From the NCBI GenBank assembly GCA_023433615.1, contig JAEZCJ010000221.1, positions 14,706 to 78,705 on the forward strand: 64,000 bases of DNA, in the 5' to 3' direction. The notes beneath the pieces are model-generated. The model worked only from the letters and a program-made list of their open reading frames with translations. It was not told the DNA's origin and did not search any database. A program made the translations under genes and the position numbers. The stretch comes from Bacillota bacterium. GTDB lineage: Bacteria; Bacillota; Bacilli; Paenibacillales; Paenibacillaceae. The first letter of the stretch is position 1, and the number at the start of each line of letters is the position of its first letter. This document shows, piece by piece, positions 1 to 8,007 of the stretch.

Positions 1-1
1 T

Positions 2-163
2 GTCTATGAAAGCTACCGAATGTTCGCAGACGCAGGAGAAGAAGTATCCGAAATCACGCATACTTGGAATATCGATCGTTTTCCTGAATTCAATGTTATT
101 GACCCCTCAGGCAATGTGATCAATGTAGCGAACTATCCCGATTTACCTATCGACGGTTTCTGA
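2..163 (+). CDS. VOC family protein, C-terminal part (cut by window edge)
   Basis: An open frame runs from base 2 to the TGA at 161-163 (53 residues). It ends with a strand containing FNVIDPSGNVINV, the usual last beta-strand and metal-ligand region of glyoxalase/bleomycin-resistance (VOC) proteins. The N-terminal part lies outside the window. The next gene starts 14 bases downstream and its Shine-Dalgarno AAGGAGGT overlaps this stop codon, so the two are probably co-transcribed. Members of the family bind or modify small molecules; the substrate cannot be deduced. Confidence 0.75.
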   Translation, partial: VYESYRMFADAGEEVSEITHTWNIDRFPEFNVIDPSGNVINVANYPDLPIDGF

Positions 164-177
164 AGGAGGTTATTCCT

Positions 178-735
178 TTGCACCTGGGCGCTAAGAATGA
201 TCGGAATTTCGAGGGGTATAAGCCCGCCGCGATCCCCCAAGCCCTTAGGGTAATTAAGGGAAACAAGGAGTTGAACGTAGTGGAGAATATGACAGCAGGC
301 AGTTATGTTCGGATCATGAAGGCAGAAGAGAAGCGATATGTCGGGGTAGCAGTGACATCTCCGTTTCATAACGTCGCGGGAATCGGTGAAGCTAAGCAGT
401 CCTTCGAGGCAAGAAGGGACGAAATTCAGAGCACGGTAACCTCTGACGAGTATGTATGTTTACATTTCGCTAACGAGGTCGTGTTCACGTATATCTATTG
501 TATGGAAGTCTCGGCATTAGGAGCGATTCCGGATGGCATGATCGGGTTCACAGTACCGAGCAGCCGTTATGCAACAGTAAGGAGCACAGAGGAAGATCCT
601 TACGCTCTGATACATACTTTCTTAAACGACAACGGAATGGAGAGCAATCCCAACTTATTCTCGCAAGAAATATTCCGATTTGGGGAAGAAGAAAGCAAAT
701 ATAACGCCGACATATTCGTGCCGATTGCGGACTAA
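178..735 (+). CDS. GyrI-like effector-binding domain protein
   Basis: The 185-residue protein matches the GyrI/AraC effector-binding (SOUL-like) fold. The core begins near residue 35 (NVVENMTAGSYVRIMKAEE). The middle has a F(T)YIYCMEVSALGAIPDGM segment followed by GFTVPSSRYATVR, the typical IPxGMxGFxVPxxxYA signature. There is no DNA-binding domain, so it is a stand-alone ligand binder that may sequester or sense a small molecule. The TTG start is chosen because AAGGAGGT lies seven bases upstream and overlaps the stop of the preceding VOC gene. It is one of four such domains in the first 6 kb. Confidence 0.8.
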   Translation: MHLGAKNDRNFEGYKPAAIPQALRVIKGNKELNVVENMTAGSYVRIMKAEEKRYVGVAVTSPFHNVAGIGEAKQSFEARRDEIQSTVTSDEYVCLHFANEVVFTYIYCMEVSALGAIPDGMIGFTVPSSRYATVRSTEEDPYALIHTFLNDNGMESNPNLFSQEIFRFGEEESKYNADIFVPIAD

Positions 736-742
736 ACACAAG

Positions 743-1467
743 CTAGTGCCAGTGCCTGATTGCCGGCACGTCTACCGACTGGACTGCCAGTAAGAAATAG
801 AACTCATTGTTCGGGGAAAAAGGATCGAAGCGATCATCATCGTACCACTCCACGCTAAGGGCAGGATCAACTTCAACGCCGGCCTGCTTAATCCATTCTG
901 CGGCACGTTGTCCTGTCCGAAGCCGATTGGCCTTATCCATCGCGCCCCGATGCGGGTAGATCACATATTGGCGCTCGGGAACGCTTAGGCCGATCATGCC
1001 GGACGGGACGGGCTGCACGCTTCGGACTTCATAACATACGTGTACGACCGCCTCATCCGGACGATGGACAATGACGCTCGTTCGTTTCCTCCGATTAACG
1101 ACATCACCGATCTCGCCGATTCGTTGTTCCAGTTGCAGCCATAATCTCGGAATGAGTACCTCTGCTTCCCCGGATGACGGCAACGGCATGGTATAAGCGA
1201 ATCCGATTGCGTGAAAGGCAGGGACGGTTATTGTTTTGCAGAATGGCTCCTCAATCCGAGAGGAGTTATTTTTTTCTTCAGTACCCGGTACCCGCCATTG
1301 ACGCCGTTCTCCGAGTAGAGGGGAACGCCAATCTCTCCGATTTCTTGCAAATCTCTAAGCATTGTACGGTAAGAGACTTCGAATTCATTCGCTAGTTGCC
1401 CGACCGTATATTTTTGCCCGGTCTTCATCTTTTCGATTAGTTCAAGGAGTCTCTTTGCTTTTCCCAC
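743..1467 (-). pseudogene. DeoR/YafY-type HTH regulator with GyrI-like effector domain, interrupted by frameshift
   Basis: Two minus-strand frames make one regulator. The first (1467 to 1228, GTG start behind GAGGTGAG) gives an HTH_11-type winged helix: GKAKRLLELIEKMKTG, then SYRTMLRDLQEIGEIGVPLY and NGGYRV. It runs through a run of seven A (1269-1275 on the plus strand as T) and then stops at TAA near 1228. The second frame (stop at 743) carries a GyrI-like effector domain with VPSGMIGLSVPERQYVIYP. In that frame the reading is open back past its first ATG (1189) to the A7 run, giving EEPFCKTITVPAFHAIGFAYTMP, the normal beginning of this domain. ATG 1189 has no ribosome binding site. A one-base (-1) change at the homopolymer restores a protein of about 240 residues. 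A decayed gene, phase variation, slippage and a sequencing error are all possible. Confidence 0.7.
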
Positions 1468-1573
1468 GATGTCTCACCTCGGTTGATAATCAGAACAATA
1501 TTGAAGTATGACGCTAGTTGTCATACTTATCCATTATTATATAAGAAAACAGATCAAGAAGGAGTGTCAGTGC

Positions 1574-1948
1574 ATGCCAGGAGCAAAAACTTATTTGGAT
1601 GAGATTCATTATTTTCGAGTTCCTGTAGTTGATTTAGAGGGTTCTGTGGATTGGTATTCGAATGTCCTAGGACTCCAACTGCGTGCACGGACGGAGAGCC
1701 GAGCAGTTTTTGCCGTTGGCGAAGGACCGCTTCTTGTCATTGTTAAGGCGGATGCAGACTCCAGAGGGCATTTTACAATCGAGGGCCAGCCGGAATTTTC
1801 AGTCGGATTTACTTGCCCGGATATTCATAACTTCCGGGAAGATTTGATAGAGCGAGGCAATCCGGTAGACCCGATGCAGGAGGAGGACGGGCATTATTAC
1901 TTCTACTTCTATGATCCGTCCGGCAATAAGCTGCAGGCCCACTGGTGA
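1574..1948 (+). CDS. VOC family (glyoxalase-fold) protein
   Basis: The 124-residue protein is a single VOC domain. It has IHYFRVPVVDLEGSVDWYSNVLGL at the start (first beta-alpha unit), then VGFTCPDIHNFREDLIERG, and ends with YYFYFYDPSGNKLQAHW, which carries the C-terminal Glu/Asp-type ligand region. ATG 1574 is chosen because AAGGAGTG lies nine bases upstream; an upstream in-frame ATG at 1508 has no ribosome binding site. It is divergent from the HTH/effector gene and precedes an ECF sigma factor. The ligand is unknown. Confidence 0.85.
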   Translation: MPGAKTYLDEIHYFRVPVVDLEGSVDWYSNVLGLQLRARTESRAVFAVGEGPLLVIVKADADSRGHFTIEGQPEFSVGFTCPDIHNFREDLIERGNPVDPMQEEDGHYYFYFYDPSGNKLQAHW

Positions 1949-2001
1949 GTCGGCGTAATCGTTCGAAAGGAATATAGGGGCCAATAATAGAATATACAGG
2001 A

Positions 2002-2679
2002 ATGGACTGGAAAACATATATCCTTGACTGTAGTCACCGCATAACCGGTAATCATTGGGATGCCGAGGATCTGGCGCAGGATGCGACCATCAAAGTCATC
2101 CAGGCGTTAAGGAGTAAGCCGGACCGCGCCTTATCGAAAGCCTACTTATATCGCATCGCCAAGCATGCTTGGATTGATCGGCTGCGCACGCGTAATGTCG
2201 CGTGCACCACCTTGGAACGAGATAACGATATGGCGGCGTCGGATTCCTTATTGTTGAGCCGTGAGTTGCTTGAACAGCTGTTGGAGCGGCTTCCGCCGAA
2301 AATAGCGGTAATCGTGCTGTTAGTCGACGTATTCGATTATACTGCCAAAGAAACGGCCGCACTCTTCCAGATGAAAGAAGGCGCCGTACAAGTGTCTTTA
2401 GGGCGTGCTCGACGCAAGTTGAGCACATTGGCTCGTGACCCGGAGGCATGCGAACGGCAGAGTGTACCGGGCAGTAGCCGAGATGCTGTGGTCGATCTCG
2501 ACGCGTTGGTCACTGCGTTCCAGAGACGCGATCCCTATGCGGTATTCCGTTCATATACGGGTCTCGTACAAGCGGGCATCCGATTGGCGGGTCTCAAGAC
2601 GGAGGACGGCCGAATGCATTTTACGTTCCGCGACCCCGATGGCAATTTTCACCGCATTATCTCCCTCAAAATATTTTGA
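2002..2679 (+). CDS. ECF-type RNA polymerase sigma factor with C-terminal extension
   Basis: The 225-residue protein has sigma region 2 (NHWDAEDLAQDATIKVIQAL, then KAYLYRIAKHAWIDRLR) and region 4 (LPPKIAVIVLLVDVFDYTAKETAALFQMKEGAVQVSLGRAR). These are the core-binding/-10 and -35 recognition regions of an extracytoplasmic-function sigma factor. After residue 150 comes an extension of about 70 residues (VDLDALVTAFQRRDPYAVF, ending HFTFRDPDGNFHRI). The extension looks SnoaL/NTF2-like at its start and resembles the last strand of VOC proteins at its end. The sigma factor encoded at 7186 has the same design. No anti-sigma gene is adjacent, so the tail may be the regulatory part (inference). Confidence 0.85.
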   Translation: MDWKTYILDCSHRITGNHWDAEDLAQDATIKVIQALRSKPDRALSKAYLYRIAKHAWIDRLRTRNVACTTLERDNDMAASDSLLLSRELLEQLLERLPPKIAVIVLLVDVFDYTAKETAALFQMKEGAVQVSLGRARRKLSTLARDPEACERQSVPGSSRDAVVDLDALVTAFQRRDPYAVFRSYTGLVQAGIRLAGLKTEDGRMHFTFRDPDGNFHRIISLKIF

Positions 2680-2685
2680 GAGCAT

Positions 2686-2854
2686 GTTTGGTTTCCGGCA
2701 AGGACCGATCGACAACCAGTTCTCGAACAAAGCGGGCTACGAAATGTTCAGGTTAACCTTCGAGGTGAGGGAGATCGCAGTGCTGTACGATCACTTGAAA
2801 GACAACGGCGTGATGATCGACGAGTTGAGAGACCGCGACTGGACGCGGGTATAG
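2686..2854 (+). pseudogene. VOC family gene remnant
   Basis: The frame immediately after the sigma factor stop encodes SMFGFRQGPIDNQ, then GYEMFRLTFEV and LYDHLKDNGVMIDELRDRDW, and stops at 2852-2854. This is the middle of a VOC domain (edge strand, then helix). Both the N-terminal beta-alpha unit and the final FxDPxGN strand are missing, and ATG 2686 has no ribosome binding site. The corresponding position behind the second sigma factor (7186) holds a complete VOC gene, so this is best read as a decayed copy. Confidence 0.55.
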
Positions 2855-2897
2855 GGCTGTGACAGGTGGAGACTAGTGACCTGTTACAGTCCTTTTG
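2855..2897 (+). terminator. Intrinsic terminator after sigma-VOC cassette 1
   Basis: GGCTGTGACAGGT pairs with ACCTGTTACAGTCC around an 11-base loop, followed by TTTTGCATCTTTT. A very similar hairpin closes the second cassette at 8435. Confidence 0.75.
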
Positions 2898-3018
2898 CAT
2901 CTTTTCAAAAACTTCTTGACCTTCTAGATACTAGAAGCTTTATAGTCGAGACATAAGAATATATGATGGAGAGGAGATGGTGTGACGAACGCACCGATTT
3001 CCATTGTGAGGGATGATC

Positions 3019-3798
3019 ATGTTTACGATTCAGCAATTCTCAGACATAACCGGGTTATCCCCGACTACGCTGCGCTTCTACGAAAGCACAGGACTACTCG
3101 CACCTCACAATAGACGCCAGAACGGATATAGGGAATATTCGGAAGAGCAGGTTGATGTGGCGCGTCTGATCAGTAGTCTGAGGCAAGCGGGGGTACGGAT
3201 GTCCGATATTGAGAAGTTCCTCCGTGCCGAACAGGATGAACGTGAAGCAATGTTGGAACGTTGGCGTAATGACGCAGCGGCAAGGCTCCTATCTGTGCAA
3301 GTCGCGAATCAGTATCTGAATGGCATTCGTTCGCACACCACCAACTTCCACTTCATCTACTGGGAGCAGCCCGTACCCATGCTATGGGTACCGTGCACCG
3401 TCCCACAAGGGAGGCAGCCCTTCAAAGACAAGCTGAGGAGAACACTTGGGGAACTACTGGCTGCAGGCTGCCCGGTTTCCCCCTATGGATATATACGAAC
3501 ACATAATATTGTTGACGGGTACATACTCGGGGAAATTGGTTTTCAGATAAAGCCATCTAAGAGTATCGATTTTTCGAAAGGGCTTACACACATTGAAATG
3601 CGAGTTGAAACCGTAGAACCTACGCTGTTCATCTCGATGGATATCCATCCGACTATGCAATATGCATGTAAGCCGATTTTCGCGGCTATTCGAAAATTTG
3701 GCTTTCACCCAATGGGACAACATTTAGAGCGTTATTCGCTTGAGGAAGATCGTTCGGTTGTCGTCATGATTCCTGTCGTCCAGTTTAAGTCCGAATAA
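3019..3798 (+). CDS. MerR family transcriptional regulator with GyrI-like ligand domain
   Basis: Residues 1-70 form a MerR winged helix: FTIQQFSDITGLSPTTLRFYESTGLL, then NGYREYSEEQVDVARLISSLRQAGV. A linker helix (residues 75-105) leads to a C-terminal effector-binding domain (about 115-258) with HIEMRVETVEPTLFISMDIH and a terminal VVVMIPVVQF strand. It lacks the cysteines of metal-sensing MerR proteins, so an organic effector is likely. The GAGGG before ATG 3013 gives better spacing for ATG 3019; either start is possible. The two-domain VOC gene begins 14 bases downstream, so the pair probably forms an operon. Confidence 0.85.
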   Translation: MFTIQQFSDITGLSPTTLRFYESTGLLAPHNRRQNGYREYSEEQVDVARLISSLRQAGVRMSDIEKFLRAEQDEREAMLERWRNDAAARLLSVQVANQYLNGIRSHTTNFHFIYWEQPVPMLWVPCTVPQGRQPFKDKLRRTLGELLAAGCPVSPYGYIRTHNIVDGYILGEIGFQIKPSKSIDFSKGLTHIEMRVETVEPTLFISMDIHPTMQYACKPIFAAIRKFGFHPMGQHLERYSLEEDRSVVVMIPVVQFKSE

Positions 3799-3812
3799 TA
3801 GGGGGAAAGTCT

Positions 3813-4616
3813 GTGCAGCGATATTCTATCAAACAATTTGATGGCGGTTTTATCCATATATCCGGAAATAAAAATGAAGTTGTCGATTGGTATTGCAAAC
3901 ATATGGGGTTAACCGTCGCTTGGGATTGGCCGGGGATGACGATTTTGCAATTTCCTTGCGGGGATACTATCACGCTTGAAATGAAACATTCAACAGATCG
4001 TTATAACCGTGAGGCAAGGGTCCGTTTTTGTTTTGACTGTCCGGATATTCCCAGCGTCCATCAGCAATTGATTGAAGAGGGCGTCAAGGTTTCAAGCATC
4101 TACGAGGGGCCGGACGGCAGATCCTCTTTTGATTTTTATGACCCATGCGGGAACCGCCTGACTGCGGTTGTATCAAGGGAAGAGTTGATCCAGAAGCTCC
4201 CTGATTCTAGATTTATGCTATTCCATCTGCGTATCGGTGTTCAAGACGTCGACCGGTCCGTTGACTGGTATGCAGAAATACTGCAGATGCGAAGTATTGT
4301 GAAGACGCCTAATTGTGCTGTCCTACATGTGGGGGACACCTACCAGAATCATACTGTCCCATTAAAGCCGCTGCCGATCATTCTGGAGAAAATGGCAGCA
4401 GATACAGAAACGGATCGATTGCCGGCCTCCATCCTTCCGATGTTTGTAACTCCAACCGAAGAAGATCTAGTCAATGCTCGCCGCATTATCAAGGGGTTGA
4501 ATACGGAAGTCTCAGAGATTGAAGGGGAGATACGGGAGAATTCCGGACTTGCGCAATTCTTTGTCTCGGATCTCGATCATAATCGGTTCTCCATCTATTA
4601 TTACGTGGCAGATTGA
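3813..4616 (+). CDS. Tandem two-domain VOC protein
   Basis: The 267-residue protein contains two VOC halves. Residues 5-125 run from FDGGFIHISGNKNEVVDWY to FDFYDPCGNRLTAVV. Residues 138-265 run from LFHLRIGVQDVDRSVDWYAEIL to a terminal FFVSDLDHNRFSIYYYV. The GTG start follows GGGGGAAAG by a short spacer. It lies just behind the MerR gene, as if the MerR protein senses the compound this protein binds (inference). It is followed by a short hairpin and by the next sigma factor. Substrate unknown. Confidence 0.85.
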   Translation: MQRYSIKQFDGGFIHISGNKNEVVDWYCKHMGLTVAWDWPGMTILQFPCGDTITLEMKHSTDRYNREARVRFCFDCPDIPSVHQQLIEEGVKVSSIYEGPDGRSSFDFYDPCGNRLTAVVSREELIQKLPDSRFMLFHLRIGVQDVDRSVDWYAEILQMRSIVKTPNCAVLHVGDTYQNHTVPLKPLPIILEKMAADTETDRLPASILPMFVTPTEEDLVNARRIIKGLNTEVSEIEGEIRENSGLAQFFVSDLDHNRFSIYYYVAD

Positions 4617-4644
4617 GTAGGATCCGTCCTCTTCAGGGAATTAG

Positions 4645-4669
4645 ACGTGCAGCTAACGCTGCACGTTTT
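4645..4669 (+). terminator. Hairpin after tandem VOC gene
   Basis: ACGTGCAGC and GCTGCACGT form a perfect nine-base-pair stem with loop TAAC, followed by a short TTT. The T-tract is weak but the position between genes fits a terminator. Confidence 0.55.
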
Positions 4670-4711
4670 GGCGCATTTTAAGCGTCAGTATAGTGGAAAG
4701 GGGGGATTAAC

Positions 4712-5359
4712 ATCCATTCAACCGTTCGGACTGAGGCTGAGGAGACGTTCGCAGTTCTATTTATGTCCTACTACCCGATGGTTAGAACGATTGCCAATCG
4801 CGTTGTGCGCGATGAGCAGATCGCCGAGGATCTTGCGCAGGATGTGTTCGCTAAAGCCTTTATGAAGCTCGGGACGCTTCGAGAAGCCGACAAAATAAAG
4901 TCCTGGCTCTATACCATGACCAAGCGGAGAGCCATCGATTGGTTACGGCAGCAGCAACGACAGCCTGAGTCGGTGCGGATTGCACAAGAACTCCGCGGAC
5001 CGAACAAAGTAGAGGACGAATATATTCGAAGAGAAGAGCTACATGAAGCGCTTATGACGTTGGATGTTCCCTATCGGCGGGCTTTTATATGGCATGAATG
5101 GCGGGGATATACGGCAAGAGAGATCAGTCTCATTACGCAAGAGTCCTCGAATACGATCGAAAGCCGGATTCGGAGGGCGCGCGAGAAGCTCCGCAATCAT
5201 CTGGAATCTGCCAATGGACACCGCATCATGGTGCGGGTCACCAAGCCGCTTGCGGTGCAGAAGCCATTGATTGCGCCTCATCATGCGGAGTTCGAGAAAA
5301 ACCTCGTAAACCAGTCTATTCTTGCCGTAATGCTGCATTTAAGGGGAATTGCTAGCTAA
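4712..5359 (+). CDS. ECF-type sigma factor, probable non-canonical start codon
   Basis: Region 2 is clear (SYYPMVRTIANRVVRDEQIAEDLAQDVF, then KIKSWLYTMTKRRAIDWLR), as is region 4 (LDVPYRRAFIWHEWRGYTAREISLITQ, then IESRIRRAREKLR). A short tail of 40 residues follows. The first ATG is at 4763, but the frame is open back to 4697 and encodes HSTVRTEAEETFAVLF, the usual first helix of these sigma factors. No ATG, GTG or TTG exists in that stretch. AAAGGGGGG (4697-4705) stands six bases before an ATC codon at 4712, with ATT at 4706 as the other option. I therefore place the start at ATC 4712; ATG 4763 would truncate region 2. The GyrI-like gene follows after 20 bases. Confidence 0.75.
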   Translation: MHSTVRTEAEETFAVLFMSYYPMVRTIANRVVRDEQIAEDLAQDVFAKAFMKLGTLREADKIKSWLYTMTKRRAIDWLRQQQRQPESVRIAQELRGPNKVEDEYIRREELHEALMTLDVPYRRAFIWHEWRGYTAREISLITQESSNTIESRIRRAREKLRNHLESANGHRIMVRVTKPLAVQKPLIAPHHAEFEKNLVNQSILAVMLHLRGIAS

Positions 5360-5379
5360 ATGAAGGGGGACGATTTTCA

Positions 5380-5862
5380 ATGTCGAACAACGCACAAGAA
5401 ATTCCGATTCGTCGGGAAGAGCTGCCGGAACTATTGTTTATCGGTTTGCCAGTGATTGTATCTTTTAAGCATGGGGATTTCAATAAAATCGGACAAATCA
5501 AGGAAGTTTTTATGCAGAGAAGAAATGAGATTCCTAATGTCGTGGACCCCGATCACTATTATGCGCCATGGTATAATTACGAGGTCATGTTTACTTATTT
5601 CTATGTCATGCAGGTTAGTAGTCTTGAGCGAATCCCTGAAGGAATGATGGGCTTTGCTGTACCGGGCCATACCTATCTAAGGGCGCAGTATGATGGTTTA
5701 TATCCGTTCGATCCAGACCCGTATGCCGAGCTGCAACGCTACCGGGAGGCGCAGGACTTGAAACAGAACCAATCTGCCATGATTTTCGAGAAATATGCTT
5801 TTGTCAACGAAGGAATGAATGGACGAATGATCGTGGATGTTTACGGTCCTATCGAGTCCTAA
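5380..5862 (+). CDS. GyrI-like effector-binding domain protein
   Basis: The 160-residue protein is a stand-alone effector-binding domain. It has PELLFIGLPVIVSFKHGDFNKI at the start, then NYEVMFTYFYVMQVSSLERIPEGMMGFAVPGHTYLRAQYDG (IPxGMxGFxVPxxxY signature), and the C-terminal strand MIVDVYGPI. It resembles the protein at 178-735 but has diverged. AAGGGGGACGA stands before the ATG, 20 bases after the sigma factor stop, so sigma factor and binding protein are probably one operon. A small-molecule input to that sigma factor is an attractive but unproven idea. Confidence 0.8.
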   Translation: MSNNAQEIPIRREELPELLFIGLPVIVSFKHGDFNKIGQIKEVFMQRRNEIPNVVDPDHYYAPWYNYEVMFTYFYVMQVSSLERIPEGMMGFAVPGHTYLRAQYDGLYPFDPDPYAELQRYREAQDLKQNQSAMIFEKYAFVNEGMNGRMIVDVYGPIES

Positions 5863-5884
5863 ATTACCGGGGTTTGTGAGATCG

Positions 5885-5916
5885 AGCTCGAGCTAAGAGG
5901 TGCTTGGGCTTTTTTT
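5885..5916 (+). terminator. Intrinsic terminator
   Basis: AGCTCGAGC pairs with GCTTGGGCT (two G-T pairs) and is followed by seven T residues. Confidence 0.75.
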
Positions 5917-6005
5917 CATACCATTTTTCTTATACATGTTAGAAAGAATCTTATCCTGGCATCTATATTAACAAACAACTTATTCAGCGAAGGGAGAAGA
6001 AATGT

Positions 6006-7004
6006 ATGACTAAAAGGTTATTGGAACGACCAGCGATTTATACAGAACGAGTAGGCGACAGCCATTTTCTGGGGTCAAGGCCATCGGTAACCTACTGCAT
6101 GTGGGGATTGTTGCAGTATACCGATAAAAGGGGGATATCCCTTGCGGAGGTCAATGCACTGACGGGGTACGCATTTTCTTTAAATATTTTCAAAGAAACC
6201 GTTCATATTGGAGGTCCGTTCATGCTTGCAGGGGAAGAGAGTTTCCCGCATGCTTTGGCTAATCTCGGCTTTGATTGTAAAGTATTAAGTTATCTTCCGG
6301 TCGAACCAACGATGATCTCCGAAGTCCTTCATACGATTCGCCGATCGATTGATAGCGGCGTACCGACAATTATATGGGATATCTTCCATGCCGAGTTCGG
6401 ATTAATATATGGATACGATGATAAGCAGCGGCAACTATATGGATTAGACAAGCTGAAGGAGGCGTCCTTGGCATACGACCAACTAGGAAAGGGAGAAACC
6501 TCAGAAATCGGCCTCATTGCATTAACTGAACCTAATGGAATGGATCGACTAACCGCATTGTGCAAGATGTTGGATAGGGTATTGGAACATGGGTATACGA
6601 CGGAATCCATCATACATGGCGATGGGGAATTAGCCAAAGGGCTTGCTGCTTATGATGCATGGATTGAGGCCTATCACGGGGAGCGAATCGTACCATTCTT
6701 TAATGCTTATAACATCGCAGTTTATTCCGAATTACGACAGTTCGCTGTACAATTTCTCCGTGAGCTTAAGGAGGAATGTGGGGAGCGTGATATGTCATGC
6801 ATTAGTGAGGCTATCCTTCATTATGAAAAGGCTGCTACGGTGCTTCAAGATCTGGCCAACTTGTTTCATTTTCCCGAAGGTGGAAATCCCAAGGATGTGC
6901 AAAACATCGATAAAGCGGTGCATCTTCTGCAGGAAGCCAAAAGAGCAGAAGCAGAGGGACTGCTTACATTGAAAAAGTTACGCGAATCTATAGTAAACGG
7001 TTAG
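6006..7004 (+). CDS. BtrH-like / C39-like papain-fold protein, function unknown
   Basis: The 332-residue protein has a possible papain-like (BtrH N-terminal or C39-like) module in residues 20-150. Cys31 lies in TYCMWGLLQYT, and His128 in IIWDIFHAEFGLIYGYDD is spaced as in C39-type folds, where the Cys-His pair is catalytic. Residues 170-330 are mostly helical with no recognised motif. AGGGAGAAG precedes ATG 6006. Terminators on both sides make it monocistronic. BtrH itself is an acyltransferase of butirosin synthesis; here only the fold resemblance is claimed. It may belong to the neighbouring small-molecule response genes, but nothing in the sequence proves it. Confidence 0.55.
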   Translation: MTKRLLERPAIYTERVGDSHFLGSRPSVTYCMWGLLQYTDKRGISLAEVNALTGYAFSLNIFKETVHIGGPFMLAGEESFPHALANLGFDCKVLSYLPVEPTMISEVLHTIRRSIDSGVPTIIWDIFHAEFGLIYGYDDKQRQLYGLDKLKEASLAYDQLGKGETSEIGLIALTEPNGMDRLTALCKMLDRVLEHGYTTESIIHGDGELAKGLAAYDAWIEAYHGERIVPFFNAYNIAVYSELRQFAVQFLRELKEECGERDMSCISEAILHYEKAATVLQDLANLFHFPEGGNPKDVQNIDKAVHLLQEAKRAEAEGLLTLKKLRESIVNG

Positions 7005-7082
7005 TTGATTTCCCGGCTCCAGGCCTCTTCCGGGAATATGATTTGGGTGTGTTCTTGTTCTTCGTAAGGAATAATTTTGAAT

Positions 7083-7122
7083 ACATCGCCGTGGGTTTTT
7101 ACGCCTCGGCGATGTTCTTTTT
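7083..7122 (+). terminator. Intrinsic terminator
   Basis: ACATCGCCG and CGGCGATGT form a perfect nine-base-pair stem around a 15-base loop, followed by TCTTTTT. Confidence 0.8.
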
Positions 7123-7185
7123 ATGGAGGAACTAATTGGATAATGTCGAATATACTAAGCTATTAATCTTCATTGGAGGCATCAC

Positions 7186-7938
7186 GTGAACGAAGCATTC
7201 TATACTCGAGTGGAGTCCCTTCTTCCTGCGCTCCAATATCATTGTCACAAGCTTACGAATAGCGAGTGGGATGCGGAGGACCTCATGCAGGAGGTGCTGA
7301 CGAAGGTGTACCGGGCTCTTCAGCAATCTCCCGATCGAGAGATGAGCAAAGCGTATGTGCGACAAATCGCTACACGTACTTGGATTGATCATAGTCGTTC
7401 CAAACAGGCCAAAATATCGGCAGCGGCATTCGATGAAATGCAGCATCAACCGAAAACGGCATCCGTTAGCGAGATGTCGGTTCGCGAAATGTTTGAGCAG
7501 TTGGCGGATCGGCTAAACGTTCGGCAGATGGTGCTCATCCTGTTGGTCGATATTTTTCAATTCACGGCATCGGAAACGGCACAGCTTATCCATTCAACGC
7601 AAGGTGCCGTTAAAGAAGGCGTGAAGAGAGCGAGACAACGATTGTCTGCATTGGCAGTGCAGTTGAGAGAAGACAATGAGAACAACCCCGCAAATGATAG
7701 ACAGCGAAGACAGCGAGATGCAGCGAACGAAGCGGTTTTGCAATCGATAAGCAAGGAAATGTTCGAGCAATTTCTGGCGGCGTTCCGTGCAGGCGACGTA
7801 ACCGCCATCTGTCATCATTACTTGTTATTAGCGAGGAATGGCGTTCAGGTTGAGAAAGTTACGGCGACGGGTACGCGAGTCTCCTTTACTTTCCGCGATC
7901 CTAACGGTCACCTTATCAGTTTTTTTCAAGATTTTTAG
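7186..7938 (+). CDS. ECF-type sigma factor with C-terminal extension (cassette 2)
   Basis: The 250-residue protein has region 2 (NSEWDAEDLMQEVLTKVYRAL, then SKAYVRQIATRTWIDHSR) and region 4 (LNVRQMVLILLVDIFQFTASETAQLIHSTQGAVKEGVKRARQRL). A charged linker (about 165-185) and a tail of about 60 residues follow (MFEQFLAAFRAGDVTAICHHY, ending VSFTFRDPNGHLISFF). The same layout and tail are present in the sigma factor at 2002. The GTG start follows GGAGG by six bases. A VOC gene follows 69 bases downstream and a hairpin closes the unit. No anti-sigma factor is adjacent; regulation through the tail is an inference. Confidence 0.87.
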   Translation: MNEAFYTRVESLLPALQYHCHKLTNSEWDAEDLMQEVLTKVYRALQQSPDREMSKAYVRQIATRTWIDHSRSKQAKISAAAFDEMQHQPKTASVSEMSVREMFEQLADRLNVRQMVLILLVDIFQFTASETAQLIHSTQGAVKEGVKRARQRLSALAVQLREDNENNPANDRQRRQRDAANEAVLQSISKEMFEQFLAAFRAGDVTAICHHYLLLARNGVQVEKVTATGTRVSFTFRDPNGHLISFFQDF

Positions 7939-8007
7939 GCTGCCCATTTCTTTCCTTGCGATTCTTCCGTTAATAGGGATGAAATGCATAATAGAGGAGA
8001 TGTTACG

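Noticed and set aside
1269..1275. Programmed -1 frameshift heptamer at the A7 run
   Set aside because: The codons AAG AAA AAA ATA do not make the usual X XXY YYZ heptamer and I see no stimulatory Shine-Dalgarno or stem-loop of convincing strength; slippage remains possible but is not claimed as programmed.
2435..2685. Upstream part of a 139-codon frame ending at 2854
   Set aside because: Only its last 56 codons look like a VOC domain; the rest is out-of-frame reading of the sigma factor gene.
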